Source of the DNA: Prorocentrum cordatum
Lineage: Eukaryota; Sar; Dinophyceae; Prorocentrales; Prorocentraceae
Direction of reading: 5' to 3'
Assembly: GCA_963575745.1 (NCBI GenBank)
Contig: CAUYUJ010018049.1
Location: forward strand, 85,001-135,000
Length of the DNA stretch: 50,000 nt
Below the pieces are notes generated by a model. It ran no database searches. It had not been told where the DNA came from and was given only the letters and a program-made list of their open reading frames with translations. The translations under genes were made by a program, and so were the position numbers. Positions within the stretch are counted from its first letter, which is position 1, and every line of letters begins with the position of its first letter. Positions 32,325 through 43,563 of this stretch are shown here, piece by piece.

Positions 32325-32598
32325 ATACGCCCGCTCGCGTCCTGGGTCGCCCAGGCCCCGCCTCGCGCGGACCGCGCCCTGGCCAGGGCGCGCCGCGCGG
32401 CCGCGCGTCGCGCTCTCGCGCCGCCGCCCTCTGGAGAAGGGCACCGCGGCGGCCCAGGGCGCGAGGCCCGCAGCGCGCTTGTCTGTCTCTGCATCCCTGT
32501 GGGCTGCCTAGGGCATCCGAGCACGTGCAGCACGCGTGCGCCGAGGCCCAGTCACGTCTAGCCGCGTCACGAACTCCATGCGAAGGCATCATGTTGTA

Positions 32599-33693
32599 CT
32601 ACGTCCCCACTCCGCGTGCAAGGCCAGTCCGCCTGAAAAACGTTGCGTCGCAGAGCGCCAACCAAGAACACATGCCGCCACTTGTGTGTGGCAGCAGACC
32701 AAGCCCTTGCAATGCTAACAGTCTTGGCTTAATCCTGCCTTCAAGCGAATATGAAAAGTACCTCGGGTGCGACGTGATGTCTGTAACATCTACATGGGCC
32801 GCTTGCAAAAAGTTCAGTTTCGGCCGAATGTTCTTACTCACATTCAAGCCCAGCACTGGAGGAAACGACGACGCCATCTTCAACACGTCCTTGCGGTCGA
32901 AGCCCGCCGCCTCTAGCAGGGCAATGCGGCTCTCCACATCGTATCCCAGCACTGGAGGATGTGACGACGCCATCTTCAGCACGGCCTTGCGGTCGAAGCC
33001 CGCCGCCCCCAGCAGGGCAATGCGGCTCTCCACATCCAAGCCCAGCAATGCAGGATGTGACGCCGCCATCTTCAGAACGGCCTTGCGGTCGAAGCCCGCC
33101 GCCTCTAGCAGGACAATGCGGCTCTCCACATCGTATCCCAGCACTGGAGGATGTGACGACGCCATCTTCAGCACGGCCTTGCGGTCGAAGCCCGCCGCCC
33201 CCAGCAGTGCAATGCGGCTCTCCACATCCAAGCCCAGCACTTGAGGAAACGACGACGCCATCTTCAGCACGACCTTGCGGTCGAAGCCCGCCGCACCCAG
33301 CAGAGCAATGCGGCTCTTCACATCCAAGCCCAGCACTTGAGGAAACGACGACGCCATCTTCACCACGACCTTGCGGTCGAAGCCCGCCGCCTCTAGCAGG
33401 GCAATGCGGCTCTCCACATCCAAGCCCAGAACTGGAGGATATGACGACGCCATCTTCAGCACTGCCTGGCGCTCAAAGCCTGCCGCCTCCAGTAAGGCAA
33501 TGCGAGCTTCCGCTCTGCGGCCTGCGGCCGTAGTGATGGATCGTCTCGGAGGCGGACTGATAAACGCCAGCGTTGGTGGTGAGCTTCTCGCCGCCAGCCA
33601 CCTGCCTCGGATTCCGACGGAGGGCTTCTTCATGCAGGACTGGGCCATGACCGGCTGCACGATCTGCTTAGCCCTTGCCCGCCGCATGAACAT
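32599..33693 (-). CDS. mTERF-family modular protein, copy 6 (7 modules)
   Basis: A 364-residue protein from the ATG at 33693. The N-terminus has one extra lysine (YMKKPSVG) compared with its paralogues. Seven 32-residue modules, then the mTERF C-terminus ending GLARGVGT as in copy 1. Positions 24/26/30 are Y/P/L, F/Q/L, F/Q/L, H/P/Y, H/A/L, H/P/Y, F/P/L. Module 5 (AASHPALLGLDV) is identical to module 5 of copy 2. Several modules have LLGAAGF. A 12-bp duplication (CGTGGGTTCGTC type) lies just upstream in the 5' flank. The frame is intact. Confidence 0.9.
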   Translation of the reverse strand: MFMRRARAKQIVQPVMAQSCMKKPSVGIRGRWLAARSSPPTLAFISPPPRRSITTAAGRRAEARIALLEAAGFERQAVLKMASSYPPVLGLDVESRIALLEAAGFDRKVVVKMASSFPQVLGLDVKSRIALLGAAGFDRKVVLKMASSFPQVLGLDVESRIALLGAAGFDRKAVLKMASSHPPVLGYDVESRIVLLEAAGFDRKAVLKMAASHPALLGLDVESRIALLGAAGFDRKAVLKMASSHPPVLGYDVESRIALLEAAGFDRKDVLKMASSFPPVLGLNVSKNIRPKLNFLQAAHVDVTDITSHPRYFSYSLEGRIKPRLLALQGLGLLPHTSGGMCSWLALCDATFFRRTGLARGVGT

Positions 33694-34614
33694 GGTGACA
33701 GCTGAGCTACCGTGGGTTCGTCCGTGGGTTCGTGTCGTGTCGACCCCGGCGTTGGTTCCTGACACCGCGTGGATCGTTCAACCTTGAACGAACGGCCGTT
33801 TCCGAAACGCCGGGTCGTTCAACATCGACCGACTCTGGGTCGCCAGCGGCGTTCAACGCTGAGCGCCAGCGGCGGGGTCGCCGCCAGTCGACACGACGCG
33901 AACCTGCCGTAGGTCTTCCCCCCTGGCCCGTCGCGCACGGCAACGGTTCTATACCGAAGGCCGCGAGGGCAGGAGGGCGGGCGCCGCGCCAAGAGGCGCC
34001 GCACTGCGAGGCCTCCTTCGGCGGCGAGCCCAGGGAAGAAGTGAGAGAGTGAGGAAACGAACTCATGGTCTACGGGATCCTGGCGTATACATTTTTCAGC
34101 GTTGCCCTGGGAGGCGGATAAAAGAAGTGCACGCCGCACCACCCCGACGTCGTCACGGACCCTCAAAAAGTCCTGGGGTCGAAGAATTAAAACAGCCCGC
34201 CACTGGCAATGTACATACCCTTGTTTCCGGGAAGGGGCGAGCCTTCTCACAAGGCTCGGAAGTCATCCGGCCTTCCGAAACGGCCCTTTCCCGAAGACGC
34301 AGAAAACTTCTCAGAAGGCCGGCGGGCTTCTGAGAAGCCCCGCCGCCTTCTGAGAGGGCCTTCTCCTTCTCACTTCCCCCCCTCGCTCGCCGCCGATTCC
34401 TGATACCGCAGCGAGGGCACCAAGCAGGAAGTCGACTCAGCACTGGCCCTCGGCCGGCGTCGGAGCACACAGGCTGCGCCAGGATGGCCCGCGACAGAGT
34501 TGGCTGCACCACAACGGCGCGAGCCGAAATGGCCTCGGACGCCATATGAAGACACCACGGAAGCTACCTGGCCGCCTCGCGGCGCCTTCGCAGCGACCGC
34601 CTCCCGACACGGTA
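33694..34614. repeat. Unit 6 5' flank, J cassette and K start
   Basis: Conserved 5' flank with a short deletion near 34060 that removes part of the palindrome region, and a J cassette at about 34226-34378. No gene is supported. Confidence 0.6.
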
Positions 34615-34788
34615 CAGTGGAGGCCCGACCACAAGAAACCTTCCGCAAGAAACCCACTCCTGAGACCCCAGGACGTGCATTGAGTTCTGGCGTGGGAACG
34701 TCGCGCTCCACAGCAAAACCATCGAAACCCAAGAAACCCATGGCACCATGAAGGCAAGCAGGGGGTTTCTTGGCATGGGTCTCCACTG
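34615..34788. mobile_element. 174-bp inverted-repeat element (K family), copy 5
   Basis: Ends CAGTGGAGGCCC and GGGTCTCCACTG with TA flanks, as at 3608. Confidence 0.7.
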
Positions 34789-36379
34789 TATACCGAGTGG
34801 ACAGATTCAGGAGAACCCGTGCTGTGGATGCTCGGCATGACCTGGCTCAGACGCCCCCTGCAGACAGGCATCACTGGATCCTCATCAGCCATCTGGACGC
34901 ATGTGGTTCAGGGAGTTAGTTCTTCCAACCCCCTTCCCCTTCGATCATAGGTCTACCTCTTACCCCCTCTCCCCGCACGTTCCTGGGCGGGGTGCGCTAT
35001 CAAGCCCCCACGGGCGATGAATGGGCGATTGGGGTCGACGCATCCTTCGGGTCATAACTCGGGCCTCCGGCGACCGTTCGGGACGGCCTGGGCACCCCAG
35101 GACGCCTCTAGGAGCAGCCGCTGGAACTCCGAACGCACCCGGAGGCTGGAAAGCCGCCGAGAACTGACGACGAGTTACGAAAACTTTGAACACGCTCGGC
35201 ACGGGGACGGAAAGCGCGTGTACTTCGTGAGAGCGCGCGATCGCTTGCTTCGGGTCTTGGAGCTCTGCTGGTGTTGGGACTTTGGCACGACAAACAAAAA
35301 TCTAGGAAAGAACCGTGCGCAAAATCAATGCATCTCACATTTCTGGGCCTTCCTGGGGGGTCCTTTGGGGTTTTTGTTTGTGCAGTCTTGGGGCCCTCTT
35401 GGGGAGGCCCTTGGGCCCTTTTGGGCCGTCTTGGAGGGCTTGGGCCGTCGTGGGGCCCTCTTCGAACCCTCTGGGACCCTCTTGAGGACCTCCAGTGGCC
35501 CTCTTGGGGCTCTCTTGGGAACCCTTTGGGGCCCTCAGGGGCCTTTGGGGGGCCGTCTTGGGGCTCTCTTGGGCTGTTTTGGAGCCCACTTGGGCCGTCT
35601 TGCGGCCCTCTTGGGGGCCTCTTGGGCCGTCTTGGGGCGGTCTTGGGGGCCTCCTGGGCCGTCGTAGACGGTATGACAACGACAAAACAGCAAGCGTGCC
35701 AAACATGCACGTTTTCCCTAGGGAATGGGACGATGTTCGCCTCTTGGGGGTCCTCTTGAGGGCCTCTTGGAGCGTCTGGAGGGCCGCCTTGGCCGTCTTG
35801 AAACCATATTGGCCCGTCTTTGAGCGCTCTTGGGCCGTCTTGGGGTCCTGGGTCTACCTGCGGCCGTCTTGGAGGTGCCTTCAGCCGTCTTGGGAGCCTC
35901 CCCAGGGAGGGGGCCCGAGGCTCTGGTCGGCCAAGGGCTCTCGGCGCAAAGACGCCCCAACTTCCCATAGGCGGCGCGCCTGAAGAGGAAATGAGAAGGG
36001 GCGGGCCTTCTCGGAAGGCACAGAAGCCCCCCGGCCTTCTGAGAGGTTTTAGAAGCCTTCCCCGAAGACGCAGAAAACTTCTCAGCAGGCGCGAGAGCTT
36101 CTGAGAAGTCCCGCCACCTTCTGAGAAGCCCTTCTCCTTCTCATTTCCCGCCCTCGCTTGCCAGCGATCCCAGCCCAGGCTGTATCCGGCTGCGGGATGC
36201 TGGAGCGCCTCTGCACCGAGTGCCTTCGCCGTGGTCCCTGGCTCAAGCGCCCTCCTTCGCTCGCGACAGAATCCCCTCCGTGCAGAATCCCCTCTCGCGC
36301 AGGGTATTGTTGGCGGGGCTCGCGCTGCCCCTCACCGCTGCCGCCCGCTGCCGCCTGGCCCTGGGCCGGTCTGCGCTAC
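34789..36379. repeat. K tail, A block, B cassette, C segment of unit 7
   Basis: 34789-35340 is K spacer, 35350-35915 the G-rich A block, 35987-36149 the B cassette and 36150-36379 a C segment with small deletions. No gene is supported. Confidence 0.7.
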
Positions 36380-36761
36380 GCCACGATCGATAGATAGATA
36401 GATAGATAGATAGATATATAGATAGATATATCGATAGATAGATAGATAGATAGATAAATAGGTAGAACTATAAATATATGGATATGTGGTTATATATCTA
36501 TATATCGAGATATGGATGGGTGGATATATAAATAGGTGAGTATAGCTATATACATAAATAGATCTATACACAGCTACATAGGTATAACGATGTACATGCA
36601 TACATACATACATACATACTCACATCCATCCATCCGTCCATTCATCCATCCCTCCATCCATCCATCCATCCATGCATGCATGCATGCAGACATACATACA
36701 TGCATGCATGCATGCATGCATACATACATGCCTACATGCATGCATGCATGCATGCATACAT

Positions 36762-36808
<47 letters not shown>

Positions 36809-37316
36809 TGCATACATACAGATATACATACATACATGCATGCATACATACATACCTACATGCATACATACGTGCGTACGTACACACATACATGCATGCA
36901 TACATGCATGCATGCATGCATACATGCATGCATACAGACATGCACGCATGCATATGTGCATACATACCTATATAATTAGCTACCGGCATACATACATACA
37001 TACATACCTACAGTCATGCATGCATGCATGCATGCGTGCATGCATGCATACATACATACATGCATACATACATGCATGCATACATACATGCATACATACA
37101 TACAAACATGCATGCATGTTTGCATACATACATGCATACGTACATACATGCATACATGCATACAGACACCCTCCGACGAGTCTCGTATGTACCCTCCTGC
37201 GCATAAGGTCGCTGGCTCTCCGAAGTGAGTTCTACGCCGCCACCCTCCCCCTGGGGCCCAGGAACAATCCCGTGGAGGGCGTCTCTGTCTATTTTTTTTG
37301 CGGCGGATATGCCCGC
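36380..37316. mobile_element. E element with about 780 bp of tetranucleotide repeats
   Basis: The left end GCCACGATCGATAGATA leads into GATA repeats (36388-36470), then CATA, CATC (36622-36672), TGCA/CATA and CAGA (36762-36808) arrays up to 37165, then GACACCCTCCGACGAGT and the shared right end. The M/H/T/Y- and C/V/M-rich open frames here are microsatellite translations. 37317-37550 is the 3' flank of mTERF copy 7. Confidence 0.65.
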
Positions 37317-37550
37317 TCGCGCCCTGGGTCGCCCGGCCCAGCCTCGCGCGAACCGCGCCCTGGCCAGTGCGCGCCGCGCGGCCGCGCGTCGCGCCCTCGC
37401 GCCGCCGCCCTCTGGAGGAGGGCACCGCGGCTGTTTGTCTCTGCACCCCTGTGGGCTGCCTAGCGCATCCGAGCACGTGCAGCACGCGTGCGCCGAGGCC
37501 CAGTCACGTCCAGCCGCGGCACCAAGTCCATGCGAAGGCACCATGTTGTA

Positions 37551-38783
37551 CTACATCCTCACTCCGCGTGCAAGGCCAGTCCGTCTGAAAAACGCTGCGT
37601 CGCACAGCGCCAACCAAGAACACACGCCGCCACTTGTTGGTGGCAGCAGACCAAGCCCTTGCAATGCTAACAGTCTTGGCTTAATCCTGCCTTCCAGCGA
37701 ATATGAAAAGTACCTCGGGTGCGACGTGATGTCTGTAACAACTACTTGGGCCGCCTGCAAGAAGCTCAGTTTCGGCAGAATGTTCTTACTCACATCCAAG
37801 CCCAGCACTCGAGGGAACGACGACGCCATCTTCAAAACGGCCTTGCGGTCGAAGCCCGCCGCCCCCAGCAGGGCAATGCGGCTCTCCACATCGTAGCCGA
37901 GCACTTGAGGATTTGACGACGCCATCTTCAGCACAACCTTGCGGTCGAAGCCCGCGGCCTCTAGAAGGGCAATGCGGCTCTCCACGTCGTATCCCAGCAC
38001 TGAAGGAAACGACGCCGCCATCTTCAGCACGGCCTTGCGGGCGAAGCCAGCCGCCTCTAGCAGAACAATGCGACTCTCCACATCTAAGCCCAGCACTTGA
38101 GGAAACGACGACGCCATCTTCAGCACGACCTTGCGGTCGATGCCCGCCGCCTCTAGCAGGGCAATGCGGCTCTCCACATCGTAGCCCAGCACTGGAGGAA
38201 ACGACGACGCCAGCTTCAGAACGACCTTGCGGTCGAAGCCCGCCGCCTCTAGCAGAACAATGCGACTCTCCACATCTAAGCCCAGCACTTGAGGAAACGA
38301 CGACGCCATCTTCAGCACGACCTTGCGGTCGAAGCCCGCCGCCACTAGCAGGGCAATGCGGCTCTCCACATCGTAGCCCAGCACTCGAGGATGTGACGAC
38401 GCCATCTTCAGCACGGCCTTGCAGTCGAAGCCCGCCGCCTCTAGCAGGGCAATGCGGCTCTCCACATCCAAGCTCAGCACTTGAGGGAATGACGACGCCA
38501 TCTTCACCACTACCTGGCGGTCAAAGCCTGCCGCCTCTAATAAGGCAAGGCGGCCTTCCGCTCTGCGGCCTGCGGCCGTAGTGATGGATCGTCTCGGAGG
38601 CTGACTGATAAACGCCAGTGTTGGTGGTGAGCCTCTCGCCGCCAGCCACCTGCCTCGGATTCCGACGGAAGGCTTCATGTAGGACTGGGCTGTGGCCGGC
38701 TGCAAGATCTGCTTAGCTCTTGTCGGGGGCGTCCAAGAGGGTGGCGTCCAAGAGAGGGGGGCGCAAATCATGGCCGGCGGCAT
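37551..38783 (-). CDS. mTERF-family modular protein, copy 7 (8 modules, altered N-terminus)
   Basis: A 410-residue ORF if translation starts at the ATG at 38783, which lies inside an inserted element. The normal start (MFMRR, ATG at 38932) is out of frame after the insertion and now opens a 21-codon ORF ending at 38867. The new N-terminus reads MPPAMICAP, then rejoins the usual sequence at RAKQ. Eight modules follow with 24/26/30 of F/Q/L, H/R/Y, F/Q/L, F/P/Y, F/Q/L, F/S/Y, N/Q/Y, F/R/L, then the mTERF C-terminus. Another ATG at YMKPSVG could also serve. Whether organelle targeting survives is uncertain. The body is intact and closely matches copy 8. Confidence 0.75.
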   Translation of the reverse strand: MPPAMICAPLSWTPPSWTPPTRAKQILQPATAQSYMKPSVGIRGRWLAARGSPPTLAFISQPPRRSITTAAGRRAEGRLALLEAAGFDRQVVVKMASSFPQVLSLDVESRIALLEAAGFDCKAVLKMASSHPRVLGYDVESRIALLVAAGFDRKVVLKMASSFPQVLGLDVESRIVLLEAAGFDRKVVLKLASSFPPVLGYDVESRIALLEAAGIDRKVVLKMASSFPQVLGLDVESRIVLLEAAGFARKAVLKMAASFPSVLGYDVESRIALLEAAGFDRKVVLKMASSNPQVLGYDVESRIALLGAAGFDRKAVLKMASSFPRVLGLDVSKNILPKLSFLQAAQVVVTDITSHPRYFSYSLEGRIKPRLLALQGLGLLPPTSGGVCSWLALCDAAFFRRTGLARGVRM

Positions 38784-38911
38784 GTGCGCGACCCCGGGGG
38801 GGGGGCCGGGGACGCATTGAAATAAGAAGAGGCGCCATGAAATCTGGTGAGAAGGTATGGCCGCCGCTATGATATACACACCGGCATCACCCACCTCTTG
38901 GCCGCCCCCGA
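38723..38911. mobile_element. 189-bp inverted-repeat element in 5' coding end of copy 7
   Basis: Bounded by TCTTG at 38718-38722 and 38912-38916. The ends are inverted repeats of about 20 bp (TCGGGGGCGTCCAAGAGG on the left; TCGGGGGCGGCCAAGAGG on the right in reverse complement). Copies 1-6 have uninterrupted coding sequence here. The insertion plus duplication adds 194 bp and shifts the frame. Confidence 0.8.
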
Positions 38912-38932
38912 TCTTGCCCGCCGCATGAACAT

Positions 38933-40020
38933 GGTGACAACGGAGCTAATGTTTGCCCCCGGCAGGTCGCGCACGGCAGCGGTTTTGTACCGAAAGCCGC
39001 GAGGGCAGGAGCGCGGGCGCCGCACAAAAGAGGCGCCGCCCGGAGAGGCCTCCTTCGACGGCGAGCCCAGGCGGGCGCCGCGCAAAAGAGGCGCCGCCCG
39101 GAGAGGCCTCCTTCGAGGGCGGGCCTTCTCAGAAGGCTCGGAAGCCATCCCTTGAATATGCCTGGGGTGTCAGGTGGTCAGGTCTAGAGGGTCGAGGCGC
39201 AGGGCGCTCGGGAGGCGTGCCATTTTCTTTTTTTCAATCTGCAGTGTCTGTTTGGGATTGGCTGGCCGCCATGGGCGACGCGCCGACACCTTCAAAATGG
39301 CACCGACGACCAGAAAATAAGATTGTCAGGTTCCTGCGCGCAGCTCTATAGAAAGGCAGGGGACCTGGCCCGGAAACGCACTCAAGTCACCTGGCATTCT
39401 GAGACGGCCTTTCCACGTAGGCACAGAGAACTTTTCAGAAGGCTGGCGGGGTTCTGAGAAGCCAGGCCGCGTTCTGAGAAAGCCTTCTCCTTCTCACTTC
39501 CCCCCCTCGCTCGCCGCCTGACACCGCAGCGAGGGCACCCAGGAGAAAATCGACTCAGCACTGGCCCTCGGCCGGCGTCGGAGCACGCAAGCTGCTCCAA
39601 GATGGCCCGAGACAGAATCGGCTGCACCAACACGGCGTGAGCCGAAATAGCCTCGGACGCTATACGAAGACATCACTCAAGCTACGTGGCCGCCTCGCGG
39701 CGTCCTCGCAGCGACCGCCTCCCGACACGGCAGCACCGCACCCAGCTGCCACCCCCTAGCTACCCTTCGGTCGTGCATGTGCTCCTACAGGCGGATTTGT
39801 AAGACAAATTCTGATAAATGTCATAGCATGCTCAAAATGGTTTTAACATAATCGAAAATCGTCCCCATACGATGTTTTTTTTGTTATTTGTGGGGTACTC
39901 CTCCTGTAGAGGGAACTGCCCGGCCTAAAGCTGCCCCGTCGAGCCTCGCTCGGCCGGCCGCCCGGCTCCCCCTGGCCAGTCCCAGCTCAGAGCGCGTCCT
40001 TACTAGGCGCGTTGACTGTA
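38933..40020. repeat. Unit 7 5' flank, J cassette, K segment
   Basis: A shortened 5' flank with a 57-bp tandem duplication around 39013-39118 (GGCGCCGCCCGGAGAGGCCT in each copy). 39150-39370 is shared only with unit 8. A J-like cassette lies at about 39400-39500, and the AT-rich stretch at 39758-39920 is shared with 24476-24625. No gene is supported. Confidence 0.6.
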
Positions 40021-40196
40021 CAGTGGAGGGCAGTCCGCAAGAAACCTTCAACAGGAAACCCAACCCTGAGACCCCAGGACGTCCAGCAATCTTTGGCGTG
40101 GGAACGCCACGCTTCCCGCAGCAAAACCACCGAGACCCAAGAAACCCGGGGCACCCTGGAGGAAAGCAGGGTGATTCTTGGCATGGGTCCCCACTG
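40021..40196. mobile_element. 176-bp inverted-repeat element (K family), copy 6
   Basis: Ends CAGTGGAGGGCA and GGGTCCCCACTG, more diverged than in other copies, with TA on both sides. The left context GGCGCGTTGACTG is that of the empty-site units. Confidence 0.65.
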
Positions 40197-41732
40197 TATA
40201 CCGAGTGGACAGATTCAGGAGGACCCGCGGCGTGGATGCTCGGCATGCCCTGGCTCAGACGCCCCCTGCTGACAGGCTTCACAAGATCCCCATCAGCCAT
40301 CTGGGCGCATGTGGTTCGGGTCGTTGGTCCTTCCAACCTCCTTCCCCTTCGATCATAGGTCTTCCTCTCCACCTACCCCCTCTCCCCGCACGTTCCTGGG
40401 CGGGATGCGCTATCAAGCCACCACGGGCAATGAATGGGCGATTGGGGTCGACGCATCCTTCGGGTCAAAACTCAGGACTCCGGCGGCCATTTGGGTCGAT
40501 CCGGGCACCCCAGGACGCCTCTAGGAGCAGCCGCTGGAACTTCGAACGCGTCCCGAGGCTGGAAAGCCGCCGAGAATCGACGACGACGACGTCCGAAAAT
40601 TTTGAACATGCTCGGCACGGGGACGGAAAGCGCGTGTACTTCGTGAGAACGCGCGAACGCTTGCTTAGGGCCTTGGAGCCCTGCCCGTGTAGACTTTGGC
40701 ACGACAAACGAGAATCTGGCAAAGAACTGTGCGCAAAATCAATGCATCTTGCATTTCTGGGCCTTCCTAGGGGTCCTTTGGGGGAACTTGTGGGCAGTCT
40801 TGGGGCCCGCTTGGGCGGTCCCTGGGCCCTCTTGGGCCGTCTTGGGAGGCTTGGGCCATCGTGGGGCCCTCTTGGAGCCCCCTGGGCCCTCTTGGGGACC
40901 TCCAGTCGCCCTCTTGGGGCTCTCTTGGGAACCTTTGGGGGCCCTCAGGGGCCTTTAGGGGGCCGTCTTGGGGCTCTGTTTGGCTGTTTTGGAACCCCTT
41001 TGGGCCGTCTTGGGGGCCTCTTGGGCCGTCTTGGGGCGGTCTTGGGGGCCTCCTGGGCCGACGACAGCGACTAAACAGCGAGTGTGCCAAAAAGTCACGC
41101 TTTCCCAGAAAGGAATGGGACGATGTTGCCCTTTGGGGGTCCTTTTGAGAGTCTCCTGGAGCGTCTGGAGGGCCGCCTTGGCCGTCTTGAGGCCATCCTT
41201 GGCCGTCTTTCAGCGCTCTGGGGCCGTCTTGGGGTCCTGGGCCTCCCGGAGGCCGTCCTGGAGGTGCCTTCAGCCGTCTTGGGAGCCTCCCTGGGAAGGG
41301 GCCCGAGGCTCTAGTCGGCCAAGGGCTCTCGGCGCACAGACGCCCCAGCTTCCCATAGGAGGCACGCCTGAGGGGGAAATGAGAAGGGGCGGGCCTTCTC
41401 AGAAGGCTCGGAAGCCCCCCTCCCTTCTGAGAAGTTTGAGAAGCCTTCCCCGAAGACACAGAGAACTTCTCAGCAGGCGCGAGAGCTTCTGAGAAGTCCC
41501 GCCGCCTTCCGAGAAGCCCTTCTCCTTCTCATTTCCCCCCCTCGCTTGCTGGCGCGCCTCTGCACCGCGTGCCCTCGCCGAGGCCCCTGGCTCAAGTGCC
41601 CTCCTCCGCTCGCGGCGGCGCCCCTCCGTGCAGAGGCCTGCCAAAAAGGGCGAGGGGCATTTGCTGGCGGGGCTCGCGCTGCCCCTCACCGCTGCCGCCC
41701 GCTGCCGCCTGGCCCTGGGCCGGTCTGCGCTA
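40197..41732. repeat. K tail, A block, B cassette, C segment of unit 8
   Basis: 40197-40745 is K spacer, 40755-41295 the G-rich A block, 41373-41537 the B cassette and 41538-41732 a shortened C segment. No gene is supported. Confidence 0.7.
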
Positions 41733-41742
41733 CGCCACGATC

Positions 41743-41795
<53 letters not shown>

Positions 41796-43320
41796 ATAGG
41801 TAGAACTATAAATATATGGATATATGTTTATATATATATATATATCGAGATATGGATGGATGGATATATAAATAGGTGAATATAGCTATATACATAAATA
41901 GATCTATACACAGCTACATAGGTATGAAGATGTACATGCATACATACATACCTACTCACATCCATCCATCCGTCCATTCATCCATCCCTCCATCCATCCA
42001 TCCATCCATGCATGCATGCATGCAGACATACATACATGCATGCATGCATGCATACATACATACATACCTAACCGCATGCCGATGATAATAAAGGGACCCC
42101 CCCCCCCCTTCAGTGTTTAGAGTTGATTATCGTCGCCCTATACAAAATTCAAATTGGGAGGCGAGCGCTGAGGCCGAACTTCATTATCACCTCGAAACGC
42201 TATGTTGAGATAGCAACATCAAGCGATGTTGATATAGCAACATCAAGCGAAGCGATCACACTTTTTCAGGATGTGTCAAGCGAAACCAATAATCTTGGGA
42301 GGCAGACTCAAACGAAACGAGCAATGTTCTTAGTATTCTTCTACTGTATTATTCTTCTTTTATATTTCTCTCTGTCCTCACGCTCGCCTTAACTTTTTTA
42401 TCCCTGGGGTTGATTATCCATGGAAAATGAGGCACATGAGCTACCCTACACGAGCACTTACAAAAAACAATTGTCATGAGAGATAAGCCATTGTTGAGGA
42501 TATTTCTATGCAAACTAAACGCCAAGGATGTCTCAAAACGTGCTCGGCTTGGTCTCCTCTTGATCATCTCTTACTTCGAGATTATGCTGAGGTCTGCTGG
42601 GCTACTTTTATTATCTCTCCCTGAACCCCGAACATTATTATCCCCTAGTGTTTATTCTCACGGGCATGAGGTTACATGCATGCATGCATGCATGCATGCA
42701 TGCATGCATACATACAGACAGACAGACAGACAGACATGCATACATACAGACATACATACATGCATGCATACATACATACATACCTACATGCATACATACG
42801 TGCGTACGTACACACATACATGCATGCATACATGCATGCATGCATGCATACATGCATGCATGCATACAGACATGCACGCATGCATATATGCATACATACC
42901 TATCTAATTGGCTACCGGCATACATACATACATACATACATACATACATACAGACAGACAGACAGACAGACATACATACATACATGCATACATGCATGCA
43001 TGCATGCATGCATGCATACATACATGTTTACATACATATATATACATACATACATGCATGCATGCATACATACATACATACATACATGCATGCATGCATA
43101 CATGCATACATACATACAAACATGCATGCATGCTTGCATACATACATGCATACGTACATACATTCATACATGCATACAGACACCCTCCGACGAGTCTCGT
43201 ATGTACCCTCCTGCGCATAAGGTCGCTGGCTCTCCGAAGTGAGTTCTACACCGCCACCCTCCCCCTGGGGCCCAGGAACAATCCCGTGGAGGGCGTCTCT
43301 GTCTATTTTTTTTGCGGCGG
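41733..43320. mobile_element. E element with microsatellites and nested TA element
   Basis: Starts GCCACGATCGATAGATA and continues with GATA, CATC and TGCA/CATA repeats to 42070. It is interrupted by a 602-bp element, then resumes with TGCA/CATA/CAGA to 43180 and the shared right end. The order of repeats follows unit 7 closely. 43321-43563 is the 3' flank of mTERF copy 8. Confidence 0.65.
42071..42672. mobile_element. 602-bp inverted-repeat element with TA duplication
   Basis: TA at 42069-42070 and 42673-42674. The ends are imperfect inverted repeats: ACCGCATGCCGATGATAATA on the left; ACCTCATGCCCGTGAGAATA on the right in reverse complement. Unit 7 has the matching empty site CCTACATGCATG near 36731. 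Clearly lower GC than its surroundings. The longest frame (42123-42392, 89 codons) does not resemble a transposase. Fits a non-autonomous Tc1/mariner-like element. Confidence 0.8.
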
Positions 43321-43563
43321 ATATGCCCGCTCGCGTCCTGGGTCGCCCGGCCCAGCCTCGCGCGAACCGCGCCCTGGCCAGTGCGCGCCGCGCGGCCGCG
43401 TGTCGCGCCCTCGCGCCGCCGCCCTCTGGAGGAGGGCACCGCGGCTGTTTGTCTCTGCACCCTGTGGGCTGCCTAGCGCATCCGAGCACGTGCAGAACGC
43501 GTGCGCCGAGGCCCAGTCACGTCCAGCCGCGGCACCAAGTCCATGCGAAGGCACCATGTTGTA

